Origin: an uncultured Eubacteriales bacterium
GTDB taxonomy: Bacteria > Bacillota > Clostridia > Oscillospirales > CAG-272
Direction of reading: 5' to 3'
NCBI GenBank assembly: GCA_934481515.1
Contig: CAKSPO010000041.1
Coordinates: 1-15,031, forward strand
DNA: 15,031 nucleotides
The position numbers and the translations under genes were made by a program. The notes below the pieces were generated by a model. The model was not told where the DNA came from and ran no database searches. It saw only the letters and a list, made by a program, of their open reading frames with translations. This document shows, piece after piece, positions 6,990-13,638 of the stretch; position 1 is the stretch's first letter, and every line of letters begins with the position of its first letter.

Positions 6990-8972
6990 TCAAAGAGAGT
7001 AGGTGTGCCTTGCAATGACATGATCCTGAAAGGCTTTGTCCAATTCCACAAAATAGGCGCTCCAGCCCCAGATTCGGACCACCAGTTGCCGGTAGTTTTC
7101 CGGATGCCGCTGGGCATCCTTCAGTTTTTCCGGATTGACCGCATTCAGCTGCAGCTGATGCCCGCCCATGTCCATATAGGTTTTCACAAAACGGGCGATT
7201 TTCCGGACGCAGTCGGGGTCCGAGAACATGGAGCTGTGAAATTCCAGCGTCAGAGGTCCTCCGTTGATGGCGCGCGCAAAATGCGGCTTTGAAAAGGATT
7301 TGATGACTGAGATCGGACCGGAAAGATTGGCAAAAAGGCTCGGAGAAAAATTGGTTCCGAACGGCTCTCCCCGCCGCCTTCCGTCCGGGGATGCGCCGAT
7401 CTCGTCTGCATGCCAGAGGTAGAACATCGCGGAGCCGGTTCCCGCACGGTAAATCCCGCCGCGGCAGTTTTTCTTTCCCGCCAGACCGTCCGCAAAGGTG
7501 TCCAGCAGCCAGACCGCAAGGTCATCCACCCAGTCGATGTTGTTGCCCATTTTCGGTGCTTCGTACCGCAGAACCGGGAGTAGCTGTGCGTGTGTTTCAA
7601 AGTCGGAATCCACCGCGTCGGTCAGTTCTTCCGCGGAAATGCTTTTCTCGTCATAGACATATTTTTTGATGACCGCAAGGGAGTCTGCGGCAGTGGCAAT
7701 GCCGGTGCCGTGCAGTCCGAAATTGTTGTACTTTCCGCCTAAGGAAATGTCGCGGTTCATCAGAACGTTCATAAAAGGGGAGGGAACAAACCAAAGATGC
7801 TCGCACGCACGGCAGAGCGCATCACATTCGTCGAAGATAACCCCACGTAGCTTTTCTTTGAATTCTTCAAAGGTACCGCAGGCTCCGAGATAGCGGTGCA
7901 GAGCCGTATCGACCGCCCGCGGGAAGGAGAGCGCCCCGATGTTTGCCACGTCCGCACCGACATCCGGGATGATGAATTCCCAGCAGGCGGCAACCACATA
8001 GTTTTCGGCATCCTCCGGCGCATACCCAAGACGGGTCAGACCGTCGATTACAACGTCGTCGTTGGAATATTGCGGGAATCCGAGCCCCGCCCGCGTCAGC
8101 TCACTGCCCAGCTCATAGACCTCCATCGGCGTTTCTTTGCTTACCCGGAGGTTGATTTTCGGATCGATCATCCGCAGGTGGTTACTTGCCCGGAGACACA
8201 GTTTTGACAAAAGGTTGAATACCTCTTTTCCGCCGGATTTTCCGCCAAGCACCAGACTTTGTCCGTTGTCTCCCTGCTGAACTCCGACATAGAGGTCGGA
8301 ATCCTTGTTGAACGACAGGAAGAAGTCCTCCACCAGCGCAAGAGCACTCTCCTCATCATAAAGCCCCTTTTCCATGTCGGCACGCAGATACGGATACAGA
8401 TACAGGTCAAGCCTGCCGACCGTGTTGTGATAATTGCCCTCCAGCCACAGCGCGTAATGCAGAATCCGGAAGAACTGCAACGCCTCCCGGAAATTCGTTG
8501 CCCCATACCGTGGGACCCGCTCAAGAACCTTTACAAGATCGTCTCTGCCGCACTTTTCGGCTTCTGCCCGATAGCGGTCGGAGAGCGCGATCAGACTGTC
8601 AATCGCCCGCTTTCCGTATTCGTCTGCACTTTTGCGCTTCTCCAGAAGCCCTACACGGATGGTCTCTGCATAGTTCGGACATAGATTGGACAGGTACCCC
8701 GATTCATGAATAAAATGCTCCGACCGGATTTCCTTCCATTCCTCCTCGGTAAAAATGTCCAGAATCGTCGGAACCGTGCGCAGAAAACAGATCTGCTCTC
8801 CTGGCAGGATCTCCGGTTTTTCAAGTTGCGTCAGACGTGCAAAGCGTTCCGACATCCGCTCCACCGGCGAGAGCCTTTTTTCATGAAATTCCTCTGCGTA
8901 GGAGAGGTTCAGTTTCTGCCGGAACGCATGGTGCTTTTTCTGCAGGATGTAATTTTTCAGCTCTTCCAACAT
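6990..8972 (-). CDS. Glycyl radical enzyme of uncertain substrate (PFL/glycerol dehydratase superfamily)
   Basis: This is a 660-residue protein with the superfamily layout but roughly 100 residues shorter than pyruvate formate-lyase or glycerol dehydratase. The thiyl motif is C330-W331-E332 (VVAACWEF); the C-x-E pattern is typical of eliminating GREs and unlike the C-C of pyruvate formate-lyase. The glycyl loop is RIWGWSAYF with G636, where characterised dehydratases usually have R-V-A/S-G-Y/F. GNYHNTVGRLD (179-189) matches the conserved His/GRxD segment, and GASPDGRRRGEPFG (526-539) the conserved pre-loop. The ATG at 8972 is chosen because AAAGG lies 9 bases upstream; a TTG at 9014 has none. 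It is first in the operon with its activase and a GH36-like enzyme. The reaction could be a C-O elimination on a polyol or sugar derivative, but I cannot name the substrate. There is no microcompartment targeting helix and no shell gene in the window. Confidence 0.88.
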   Translation of the reverse strand: MLEELKNYILQKKHHAFRQKLNLSYAEEFHEKRLSPVERMSERFARLTQLEKPEILPGEQICFLRTVPTILDIFTEEEWKEIRSEHFIHESGYLSNLCPNYAETIRVGLLEKRKSADEYGKRAIDSLIALSDRYRAEAEKCGRDDLVKVLERVPRYGATNFREALQFFRILHYALWLEGNYHNTVGRLDLYLYPYLRADMEKGLYDEESALALVEDFFLSFNKDSDLYVGVQQGDNGQSLVLGGKSGGKEVFNLLSKLCLRASNHLRMIDPKINLRVSKETPMEVYELGSELTRAGLGFPQYSNDDVVIDGLTRLGYAPEDAENYVVAACWEFIIPDVGADVANIGALSFPRAVDTALHRYLGACGTFEEFKEKLRGVIFDECDALCRACEHLWFVPSPFMNVLMNRDISLGGKYNNFGLHGTGIATAADSLAVIKKYVYDEKSISAEELTDAVDSDFETHAQLLPVLRYEAPKMGNNIDWVDDLAVWLLDTFADGLAGKKNCRGGIYRAGTGSAMFYLWHADEIGASPDGRRRGEPFGTNFSPSLFANLSGPISVIKSFSKPHFARAINGGPLTLEFHSSMFSDPDCVRKIARFVKTYMDMGGHQLQLNAVNPEKLKDAQRHPENYRQLVVRIWGWSAYFVELDKAFQDHVIARHTYSL

Positions 8973-9035
8973 CTGTTCCATCCTTTCTGCGGCAGTCGCG
9001 CCGCATGGATTCAAAAAAACATCTCAACACCTTCC

Positions 9036-9044
9036 ATTTTATCA
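9036..9044 (-). promoter_or_regulatory. Possible extended -10 promoter of the GRE operon
   Basis: On the minus strand TGATAAAAT matches an extended -10 (TG-n-TAAAAT). No good -35 is present; TGGATT lies 17 bases upstream. A short palindrome, ATTGCAAT (9046-9053), touches it and could be a regulator half-site. The start would fall near 9029, giving a leader of about 57 bases before the ATG at 8972. Confidence 0.4.
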
Positions 9045-9087
9045 GATTGCAATTGAAAAATCCATGCCCGGAACAGACAATAGTTGC

Positions 9088-9109
9088 CATAAAAAAGTCA
9101 TTTTTTATG
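9088..9109. repeat. AT-rich inverted repeat upstream of the GRE operon
   Basis: CATAAAAAA (9088-9096) pairs with TTTTTTATG (9101-9109) around GTCA. It lies about 50 bases upstream of the candidate GRE promoter and directly abuts the next inverted repeat. It could be a regulator site or part of a terminator; nothing in the sequence decides between them. Confidence 0.5.
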
Positions 9110-9130
9110 ATGCCGGAAACTTTCCGGCAT
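9110..9130. repeat. Short GC-rich hairpin
   Basis: ATGCCGGAA (9110-9118) pairs with TTCCGGCAT (9122-9130) around ACT, a perfect 9-bp stem. On the minus strand it is followed after 13 bases by a T6 run inside the neighbouring repeat, so it may be the remains of a minus-strand terminator. No gene that it would terminate is recognisable between 9131 and 9318. Confidence 0.5.
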
Positions 9131-9182
9131 TGGTAAACGTGGGGGTACAGGCAACCGCACTTTCCCGGATCTGCAAGACATG

Positions 9183-9224
9183 CCGCTAAACTCGTTTATA
9201 TAAATAAATGAGTTTATATAGCGG
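9183..9224. repeat. Interrupted inverted repeat with internal direct repeat
   Basis: CCGCTA (9183-9188) and TAGCGG (9219-9224) form the outer arms, and AACTC and GAGTT pair inside them. Within it GTTTATATA occurs twice (9194-9202 and 9212-9220). It lies in a stretch of about 190 bases (9131-9318) in which I recognise no gene. A 100-codon minus-strand frame through the region has no recognisable motif and no clear ribosome site. Confidence 0.4.
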
Positions 9225-9318
9225 AATGATTCGTCGAACGTTCCTGCGGGCAGGGGGAGGGAGGCAACCTTGATGTCGCTTGTCAGAGCTGCAAGCATTG
9301 CGTCTTTCTTATCTTTCC

Positions 9319-9356
9319 AAAAAAATAAACCAAGCGCTGTGAGAACAAGCGCTTGG
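9319..9356 (-). terminator. Rho-independent terminator of the small lipoprotein gene
   Basis: On the minus strand, CCAAGCGCT (from 9348-9356) pairs with AGCGCTTGG (from 9330-9338) around a 9-base loop and is followed by TTTATTTTTTT. It lies about 40 bases downstream of the lipoprotein stop codon at 9397. Confidence 0.88.
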
Positions 9357-9414
9357 CTATGTAGAGGACTTGATCGAAAAACTGGAATTTGTCGAATCAA
9401 TTCTGAAGGCCGTT
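9343..9414 (+). pseudogene. Short C-terminal coding remnant
   Basis: The plus strand reads EQALGY then VEDLIEKLEFVESILKAV followed by TAA at 9415-9417. The segment is an amphipathic, coiled-coil-like helix with the look of a genuine protein C-terminus, but an in-frame TGA at 9340-9342 cuts it off from anything upstream and there is no start. It overlaps the lipoprotein terminator and the last codons of that gene. It may be the tail of a gene destroyed when the region was rearranged. A chance reading cannot be excluded at 24 codons. Confidence 0.3.
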
Positions 9415-9819
9415 TAAGACATCCCGCCGGATATACCTATTGATATCCATTTCGCCAGTGATTTTATATAATCCATCACATTGTATTACATTGTGACCAT
9501 ATAGCAGATTAACGGTTTCAATTGTATTACCGGAACCATCTAAAAATCGAACGGAATATGACATCATCGTAGGCTCGGTTATTTTCGCTTTTTTGACCAC
9601 AAGTAATGAGAAAGTGTTACAAATACTATTGACTTCTTTTTCATCGGTAATCGTGTAAATCTCAACTGCGTCACTGCTACCATGATTATCATAACAAGTG
9701 ATCTCTACGGATTTCGCATTTTTGATTTCTTCCTCTGTCCAAGACACAGAGCAACCTGTAACCGCAAGCATACATATCAACGCGAACAATGCAAAAACCA
9801 ATGAGATGAACCTTTTCAT
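9397..9819 (-). CDS. Small lipoprotein of unknown function
   Basis: This is a 140-residue protein. Residues 1-22 form a lipoprotein signal peptide (MKRFISLVFALFALICMLAV) with a TGC lipobox, so C23 should be lipidated and the protein held on the outer face of the membrane. The mature part (about 117 residues) begins with a charged linker and continues with strands (SVEITCYDNHG, VEIYTITDEKEVNSICNTF, MSYSVRFLDGSGN, LYGHNVIQCDGLYKITGEM). The phrase ITDEKEVNSICNTF recalls small domains of clostridial lipoproteins, but I cannot name a family. AGGGGG lies upstream of the ATG at 9817-9819. It is a single-gene unit with its own promoter and terminator, embedded in non-coding DNA, so it looks like a gene inserted into or left in an accessory region. 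Confidence 0.8.
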   Translation of the reverse strand: MKRFISLVFALFALICMLAVTGCSVSWTEEEIKNAKSVEITCYDNHGSSDAVEIYTITDEKEVNSICNTFSLLVVKKAKITEPTMMSYSVRFLDGSGNTIETVNLLYGHNVIQCDGLYKITGEMDINRYIRRDVLNGLQN

Positions 9820-9860
9820 AAAATATCCCCCTTCGTCAAATTCCGATTTGCCGATATCTT

Positions 9861-9889
9861 ATTATATCATAAATCTTCCCGTTTTTCAA
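9861..9889 (-). promoter_or_regulatory. Sigma-A-type promoter of the small lipoprotein gene
   Basis: On the minus strand TTGAAA (9884-9889) and TATAAT (9861-9866) are separated by 17 bases. The transcript would begin about 35 bases before the ATG at 9819. Confidence 0.87.
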
Positions 9890-9984
9890 TCTTAGCCGCG
9901 CAATCAACTTGGAAAGAACCCCCGCCGAACGAGGGACGATTCCGGCGATATTCTCCTATTCACTACCCACACCACAAAATGTCT

Positions 9985-10187
9985 CTGTCAATAATAAAAA
10001 AACACGCAAACGTGCCGGAGCGGATGGAGAATTCGGGAACCAGCCAACCCGCCACGGGTTGGCACGACTTTGCTTGGCGGCTGGGCACCGCCATTCCGCA
10101 AGCGGAAGTGCAAAGCTCGCCGCGCCGCCCCCTGCGGGCGCACGCGATTTTTCATGGCTCCTGCCCCTGTCAATAAAAAAGACACGC
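9985..10187. repeat. GC-rich foldable element flanked by direct repeats
   Basis: CTGTCAATAATAAAAAAACA and its CGC tail (9985-10007) recur almost unchanged at 10167-10187. The 159 bases between them are GC-rich and strongly self-complementary: GCCAACCCG/CGGGTTGGC (10043-10063), then CTTTGC/GCAAAG (10068-10073 with 10110-10115) enclosing GGCGG/CCGCC (10076-10092) and TTCCGC/GCGGAA (10094-10107), a three-way junction. This could be a small mobile or dispersed repeat or a structured RNA. Neither can be decided here, nor can the strand. Confidence 0.55.
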
Positions 10188-10228
10188 GTCGGGTGACCCT
10201 CAATAAAATTCACTCTGGGAATCACCCC
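10170..10228 (+). repeat. Two degenerate tandem units of 29-30 bases
   Basis: Unit one (10170-10199) and unit two (10200-10228) share a TCAATAAAA start, a central CACnCnC and a GGG-n-n-TnACCC end. A third TCAATA appears shortly after. The first unit overlaps the right-hand direct repeat of the neighbouring structured element. Copies are too few and too diverged for a CRISPR. Confidence 0.45.
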
Positions 10229-10365
10229 AATGTCAATAGCTCCGAAGCGATATCAGGACAGGTTCTTGATAAAAAACAGTGTTCTTTCCCCGGCAGCAAA
10301 GGACACCTCCTCCGGCGGACAGCCGCTTACTGCGGTATGCGGAGACAGTCGTCCCGGAGAAGGAG

Positions 10366-10428
10366 AAAAAACGGCGGGAGCGCATCAGAAATGCCGAGTT
10401 TCCTGCCGGCATTTCTGATGCGCTCCCG
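10366..10428 (-). terminator. Rho-independent terminator of the acylation operon
   Basis: CGGGAGCGCATCAGAAATGC and the following CG (10375-10396) pair with 10407-10428 around a 10-base loop, a 22-bp stem. On the minus strand it is followed by GCCG and T6 (10366-10371). It lies 7 bases beyond the stop of the SGNH-like gene. The plus-strand side also carries TTTTATTTTA, so weak action in that direction is possible. Confidence 0.9.
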
Positions 10429-10434
10429 GTGCTT

Positions 10435-11535
10435 TTATTTTATCGTCTCGCTGTTGTTGATGACCGATGCGGAGTAAAGGAACAGCGCATCGTCTGCTTT
10501 CGTGAAGTCAATCAGCTTTCCGAGAGAGACGGGCGAAATATAACGGATATCGACAAGCGTTATTTCGGAATAGCCTGCCGCAAGAAGCGGCGCTATACTG
10601 CTGCCGAACGAATCCCGGAAAACGATAAGCCGGCGTTCTTGCGCGGCATTCGGATTTGTGATCTTGATGATCGAGCGCGCGCCGCCGAGGAACATTTCAT
10701 AAGGATCGCGTCCGGCGGCGGCACCGAGGTCGTAAACCGGGATGTCGGACGATGTTTCGGCATTATACACCTTAAGCCCTCGTATCATGACGTTATCAAG
10801 ATAGAAAAGCCTCTCCGGCGCGTGCGGCAGGGCTGCCTGTCCGTAATAAACGCCGTAAAACGGTCTGCAGGTGTCATGTATTTCACACTTTCCGACCCGC
10901 TCCGCTCCCATTTGCGCCGCAATTTCATCGGCGACCTTCGTTATTCTTTCCTGCCGCCAATGCGAATCGGTATAATAGAAATCATCTGCCGACAGGAGTC
11001 CGGAAACATCAATATACTTTGCCTCCGGGAAGCCGCTTCTGAGGCGTTCGACAAGGGCTTTGTAATCCTTGTCCGGATAGCCGTTCTGCGATGCGATAAA
11101 GACATTTTTATCGGGTATCACCGACAGGTATGTCTTTGTTCCGGCATTCCGGAGATACATGTCATACACATAGCGGAAACGCCGTGCGGCATGATCAACC
11201 GATCCGCCGTCGGTCGGGAAGTCAAGCTTTGAGAGATGCTCTCCGACGGAATAAAGTCCGTTGTTGTCCTTTTTCATGAACACCTTCGCATTTACGGCAG
11301 CCTTCAGACTCCGGAAACCGTTGCGCAGAGGGAACTGATCGAGCATATATTTTTCAAAGCCGTTCATAAAGCTGCCGTTCGCAACCGATGAAAAAGACAG
11401 CGCGGGGCATTTCGCAAGATGTCGTCTTTCAACCGTCGATTCATCGGCATCGGGCGAAATCAGAAACCATGCTGAAAAAGCCGCAATGAAACCGAGAGAC
11501 AGCGCCAAAGTCAATATCTGTTGGATTTTCTTCAT
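10435..11535 (-). CDS. AlgX/AlgJ- or DHHW-like SGNH hydrolase-fold protein
   Basis: This is a 366-residue protein with an N-terminal membrane helix or uncleaved signal (about residues 5-27, QILTLALSLGFIAAFSAWFL) and an outward-facing domain. YYTDSHW (187-193) carries the D190-x-H192 pair of the AlgJ/DHHW family, with serine where DHHW proteins have the first histidine. FRDSFGSS (306-313) carries the likely serine nucleophile S309. Known family members act with MBOAT proteins to transfer acetyl groups to exported polysaccharides. The ATG at 11535 is preceded by GGAGGAG at 5 bases; an upstream extension in frame to 11628 overlaps the MBOAT gene and has no ribosome site. It is last in the operon, 35 bases after the MBOAT gene. 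Presumed role: outer-face acyl transfer to a cell-wall or capsular glycan, substrate unknown. Confidence 0.85.
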   Translation of the reverse strand: MKKIQQILTLALSLGFIAAFSAWFLISPDADESTVERRHLAKCPALSFSSVANGSFMNGFEKYMLDQFPLRNGFRSLKAAVNAKVFMKKDNNGLYSVGEHLSKLDFPTDGGSVDHAARRFRYVYDMYLRNAGTKTYLSVIPDKNVFIASQNGYPDKDYKALVERLRSGFPEAKYIDVSGLLSADDFYYTDSHWRQERITKVADEIAAQMGAERVGKCEIHDTCRPFYGVYYGQAALPHAPERLFYLDNVMIRGLKVYNAETSSDIPVYDLGAAAGRDPYEMFLGGARSIIKITNPNAAQERRLIVFRDSFGSSIAPLLAAGYSEITLVDIRYISPVSLGKLIDFTKADDALFLYSASVINNSETIK

Positions 11536-11570
11536 TATACTCCTCCGTTCAATCGGTCTGAAACCGCAAG

Positions 11571-12968
11571 TCAGAACCGGAAATAGACAAACGGGTTGAA
11601 CGATCCGTCGATCAGATACGCCGTGCACACGGCAATTGCCGCAACGCTTGCCGTCGGCGTCAGAACGGCAAGAACCCTGCTTCCGCCCGCCGTCCCGCTG
11701 ATTCTCTCATAAATCCGTTTGGGCAGGGGAGTCGCTCCGACAACTGCAACAATAAGCAGTACAAGGTTGCTTTTCAGATAATACAGCGAAGCCGCATTCA
11801 CGGCGGGAATTCCGGCAAGCCCGAACATGGACTGAAAGCTCATAATTGCGTCGGCAATCCCTGAAGAATCGAACAGCACAAATCCGAGCATGACAGACAC
11901 CAGCGTATAGATATGCATCGGAACCGCAAACCGTGCCTTCGGACGGAGAATGTATTTTTCAAACAGCAAAAGCACCGCATAAAGAAGTCCCCAGAGAACG
12001 AAGTTCCACGATGCTCCGTGCCAAAAACCGGTGGCTGTCCATACGACAAGGATGTTGAAAACATGACGGATTGGCTTTACGCGATTTCCGCCGAGGGGGA
12101 TATACAGGTAGTCGCGGAACCAACTGCCGAGGGAGATATGCCAGCGGCGCCAGAACTCCGTAATGCTTGCAGAAACATACGGATAGTTGAAGTTTTCGGA
12201 AAAACGGAATCCGAAAATGCGCCCAAGCCCAATTGCCATATCTGAATATCCGGAAAAGTCGAAATAGATGTGCAGCATATATGCCGCGGCATACAGCCAA
12301 TAAAACAAAACGGTTTTCTCGCCGTATGCCTTGAATTCCGACACAATAAGCGCTGCGGAATTTGCAAGGAGAATCTTTTTGGCAAGACCGACGGAAAAAC
12401 GCGTGATCCCCTCCGACGCGTCAGCAAGCGTGGTTTTCCGGCTTTTCAGGCTTCCGGCAATATCGGAATAGCGGACAATGGGACCGGCTATCAGCTGCGG
12501 AAACATTGCCACATACATTGCAAGATCGATAAAATTGCGCTGCGCCGGCACATCGCCGCGATAAACATCTATGACATAACTCAGGATCTGGAATGTATAA
12601 AAACTGATGCCTACCGGCAAAGCCACTCGGAGAAGCGTGACGGAAAGACCGGTTACCGCATTGAAGTTCCCGATAAAAAAGTCCGCATATTTGCAGTAAG
12701 CAAGCAGACCGAGGCTGGCGGTCGCCGAAACGGCAAGCGCCGCCTTTGCGATCTTTTTCCCGCGAAAGCGTTCAACGAGAAGCGCGGCAACGTACGACTG
12801 CGTGACCGAGGCAAGCATAAAAACAAGATATTTCGGCTCTCCCCAACCATAGAAGAACAGGCTCGCAAGAAGGAGAACGGTGTTCTTCATACGGTCGGGA
12901 ACGGCAAAATACACGAGCAGGACGCACGGCAGAAAGCCGTACAAAAATGTTATACTTGAAAAAAGCAT
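11571..12968 (-). CDS. MBOAT-family O-acyltransferase (AlgI/DltB-like)
   Basis: This is a 465-residue multi-spanning membrane protein of normal length for the AlgI branch. Family landmarks are FYGWGEPKYL (39-48), MFPQLIAGPIVRYSDI (155-170), MLHIYFDFSGYSDMAIGLGR (231-250), EFWRRWHISLGSWFRDYLYI (271-290) and FWHGASWNF (315-323) with the catalytic H317. MBOAT proteins of this type pass an acyl group, usually acetyl, across the membrane to a partner that modifies an exported polymer. The SGNH-like partner follows directly, and the lipoprotein gene precedes it by 9 bases. AAGG lies before the start, a weak ribosome site, so coupling to the preceding gene is likely. In alginate and D-alanylation systems this position is filled by algI or dltB; the target polymer here is not indicated, so no symbol is given. 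Confidence 0.93.
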   Translation of the reverse strand: MLFSSITFLYGFLPCVLLVYFAVPDRMKNTVLLLASLFFYGWGEPKYLVFMLASVTQSYVAALLVERFRGKKIAKAALAVSATASLGLLAYCKYADFFIGNFNAVTGLSVTLLRVALPVGISFYTFQILSYVIDVYRGDVPAQRNFIDLAMYVAMFPQLIAGPIVRYSDIAGSLKSRKTTLADASEGITRFSVGLAKKILLANSAALIVSEFKAYGEKTVLFYWLYAAAYMLHIYFDFSGYSDMAIGLGRIFGFRFSENFNYPYVSASITEFWRRWHISLGSWFRDYLYIPLGGNRVKPIRHVFNILVVWTATGFWHGASWNFVLWGLLYAVLLLFEKYILRPKARFAVPMHIYTLVSVMLGFVLFDSSGIADAIMSFQSMFGLAGIPAVNAASLYYLKSNLVLLIVAVVGATPLPKRIYERISGTAGGSRVLAVLTPTASVAAIAVCTAYLIDGSFNPFVYFRF

Positions 12969-12977
12969 AGCTCTGCC

Positions 12978-13565
12978 TTATGCGATAGGCACATTGAAAA
13001 TCGGTTTTGCCGAGCTGTATTCGGCGGAAAGCTTTGCGATAAAGGTGTCTGTCAGCTCGGCGGCGCCGAAGACGGAAACGATATAATCACCGACGGTCAG
13101 AATCACAAGCTTTTCGGGAAGTCCGCACAGCCATTGGCGCGAAAGAATGTTATCTTTCATTTTACCGGCCAGTGCTTCGGCGTTGCCGGAGCTTTTAACA
13201 TGATATACGCCGCAGGAAAAGTTATTTTGATTCAGCATGTGCATAAGCGATGCAGCATCGTTTATCTCTGATGCCTGTGCCTTCGGGAAGCCAAGCTCAA
13301 AATCAAGTGTTTCGGCATCGCCAACGTCAATCTTTCCGGGATTTCCGTCCTTTATGTGCTTCCCGTAGCCGCCTGTGGCGGGGAATTTTTCGTCGGTTGA
13401 ATATTTGCTCCAGACCTTTTCAAGAATTTCCAAAGCGCTTTTTGCCTGCCCTTTGGGGGCATCGGAAGGCGTGGTTGTCCCGCTTTCATCGTTCTGTTTT
13501 GTGCAGGCTGCAAATGAGAGAACAATAACGGCGGCAAGTGCAATTGCAATCATCTTCTTCATCAT
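12978..13565 (-). CDS. Lipoprotein accompanying the MBOAT system
   Basis: This is a 195-residue protein with a lipoprotein signal peptide (MMKKMIAIALAAVIVLSFAA) and C21 as the lipidation site. A polar Ser/Thr linker (about 22-40) leads to a mixed alpha/beta domain (ALEILEKVWSKY, DAETLDFELGFPKAQASEIN, DNILSRQWLCGLPEKLVIL, VGDYIVSVFG). It resembles the small lipoproteins of unknown function (DUF4358-like) often found beside MBOAT and DHHW genes in Clostridia; that resemblance is from memory and should be treated as tentative. AAAGGA lies 5 bases before the start. It lies 73 bases after the kinase gene, in a gap where no convincing promoter or terminator is visible, and 9 bases before the MBOAT gene. 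A role as an accessory or sensor for polymer acylation at the outer membrane face is inferred from position. Confidence 0.83.
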   Translation of the reverse strand: MMKKMIAIALAAVIVLSFAACTKQNDESGTTTPSDAPKGQAKSALEILEKVWSKYSTDEKFPATGGYGKHIKDGNPGKIDVGDAETLDFELGFPKAQASEINDAASLMHMLNQNNFSCGVYHVKSSGNAEALAGKMKDNILSRQWLCGLPEKLVILTVGDYIVSVFGAAELTDTFIAKLSAEYSSAKPIFNVPIA

Positions 13566-13638
13566 ATGATTCCTTTCATTTTAGGTTTTGTTTTCGTAAC
13601 ATGATCCGTAATCCGATTCACACTAATAATTTCGTGGT

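Larger units (their letters stand above)
9890..10363. other. Non-coding accessory stretch without a supported gene
   Basis: About 475 bases between the lipoprotein promoter and the next terminator hold no frame with a recognisable product or ribosome site. The several 60-135 codon open frames are Arg/Pro/Ala-rich readings of GC-rich inverted repeats. The content is the flanked structured element at 9985-10187 and the tandem units at 10170-10228. The rest (10229-10363) shows nothing I can name. Confidence 0.6.

Noticed and set aside
6129..7292. Plus-strand open frame of 387 codons
   Set aside because: It is antisense to the radical SAM activase and the GRE C-terminus including the glycyl loop; no motif of its own.
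6990..8972. Call as pyruvate formate-lyase (pflB)
   Set aside because: The active site has C-W-E instead of C-C, the glycyl loop differs, and the length is about 100 residues short; the activase also carries the ferredoxin-like insert missing from the pyruvate formate-lyase activase.
9098..9400. Minus-strand open frame of 100 codons
   Set aside because: It passes through the lipoprotein terminator and two repeats, has no ribosome site and no recognisable family.
10011..10115. tRNA-like appearance of the GC-rich fold
   Set aside because: There is no proper acceptor stem closing a cloverleaf, no GGTTCGA-type T-loop in the right place and no anticodon arm; the fold is a different three-way junction.
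9956..10225. Arg/Pro/Ala-rich open frames of 65-95 codons on both strands
   Set aside because: They are readings of GC-rich inverted repeats in several frames at once, the sign of a structured non-coding element and not of a protein.
10170..10228. CRISPR array
   Set aside because: Only two diverged adjacent units exist, with no spacers and no cas genes.
10279..11232. Plus-strand open frame of 317 codons
   Set aside because: It is antisense to the AlgX/DHHW-like gene and runs through the terminator hairpin; no ribosome site or domain.
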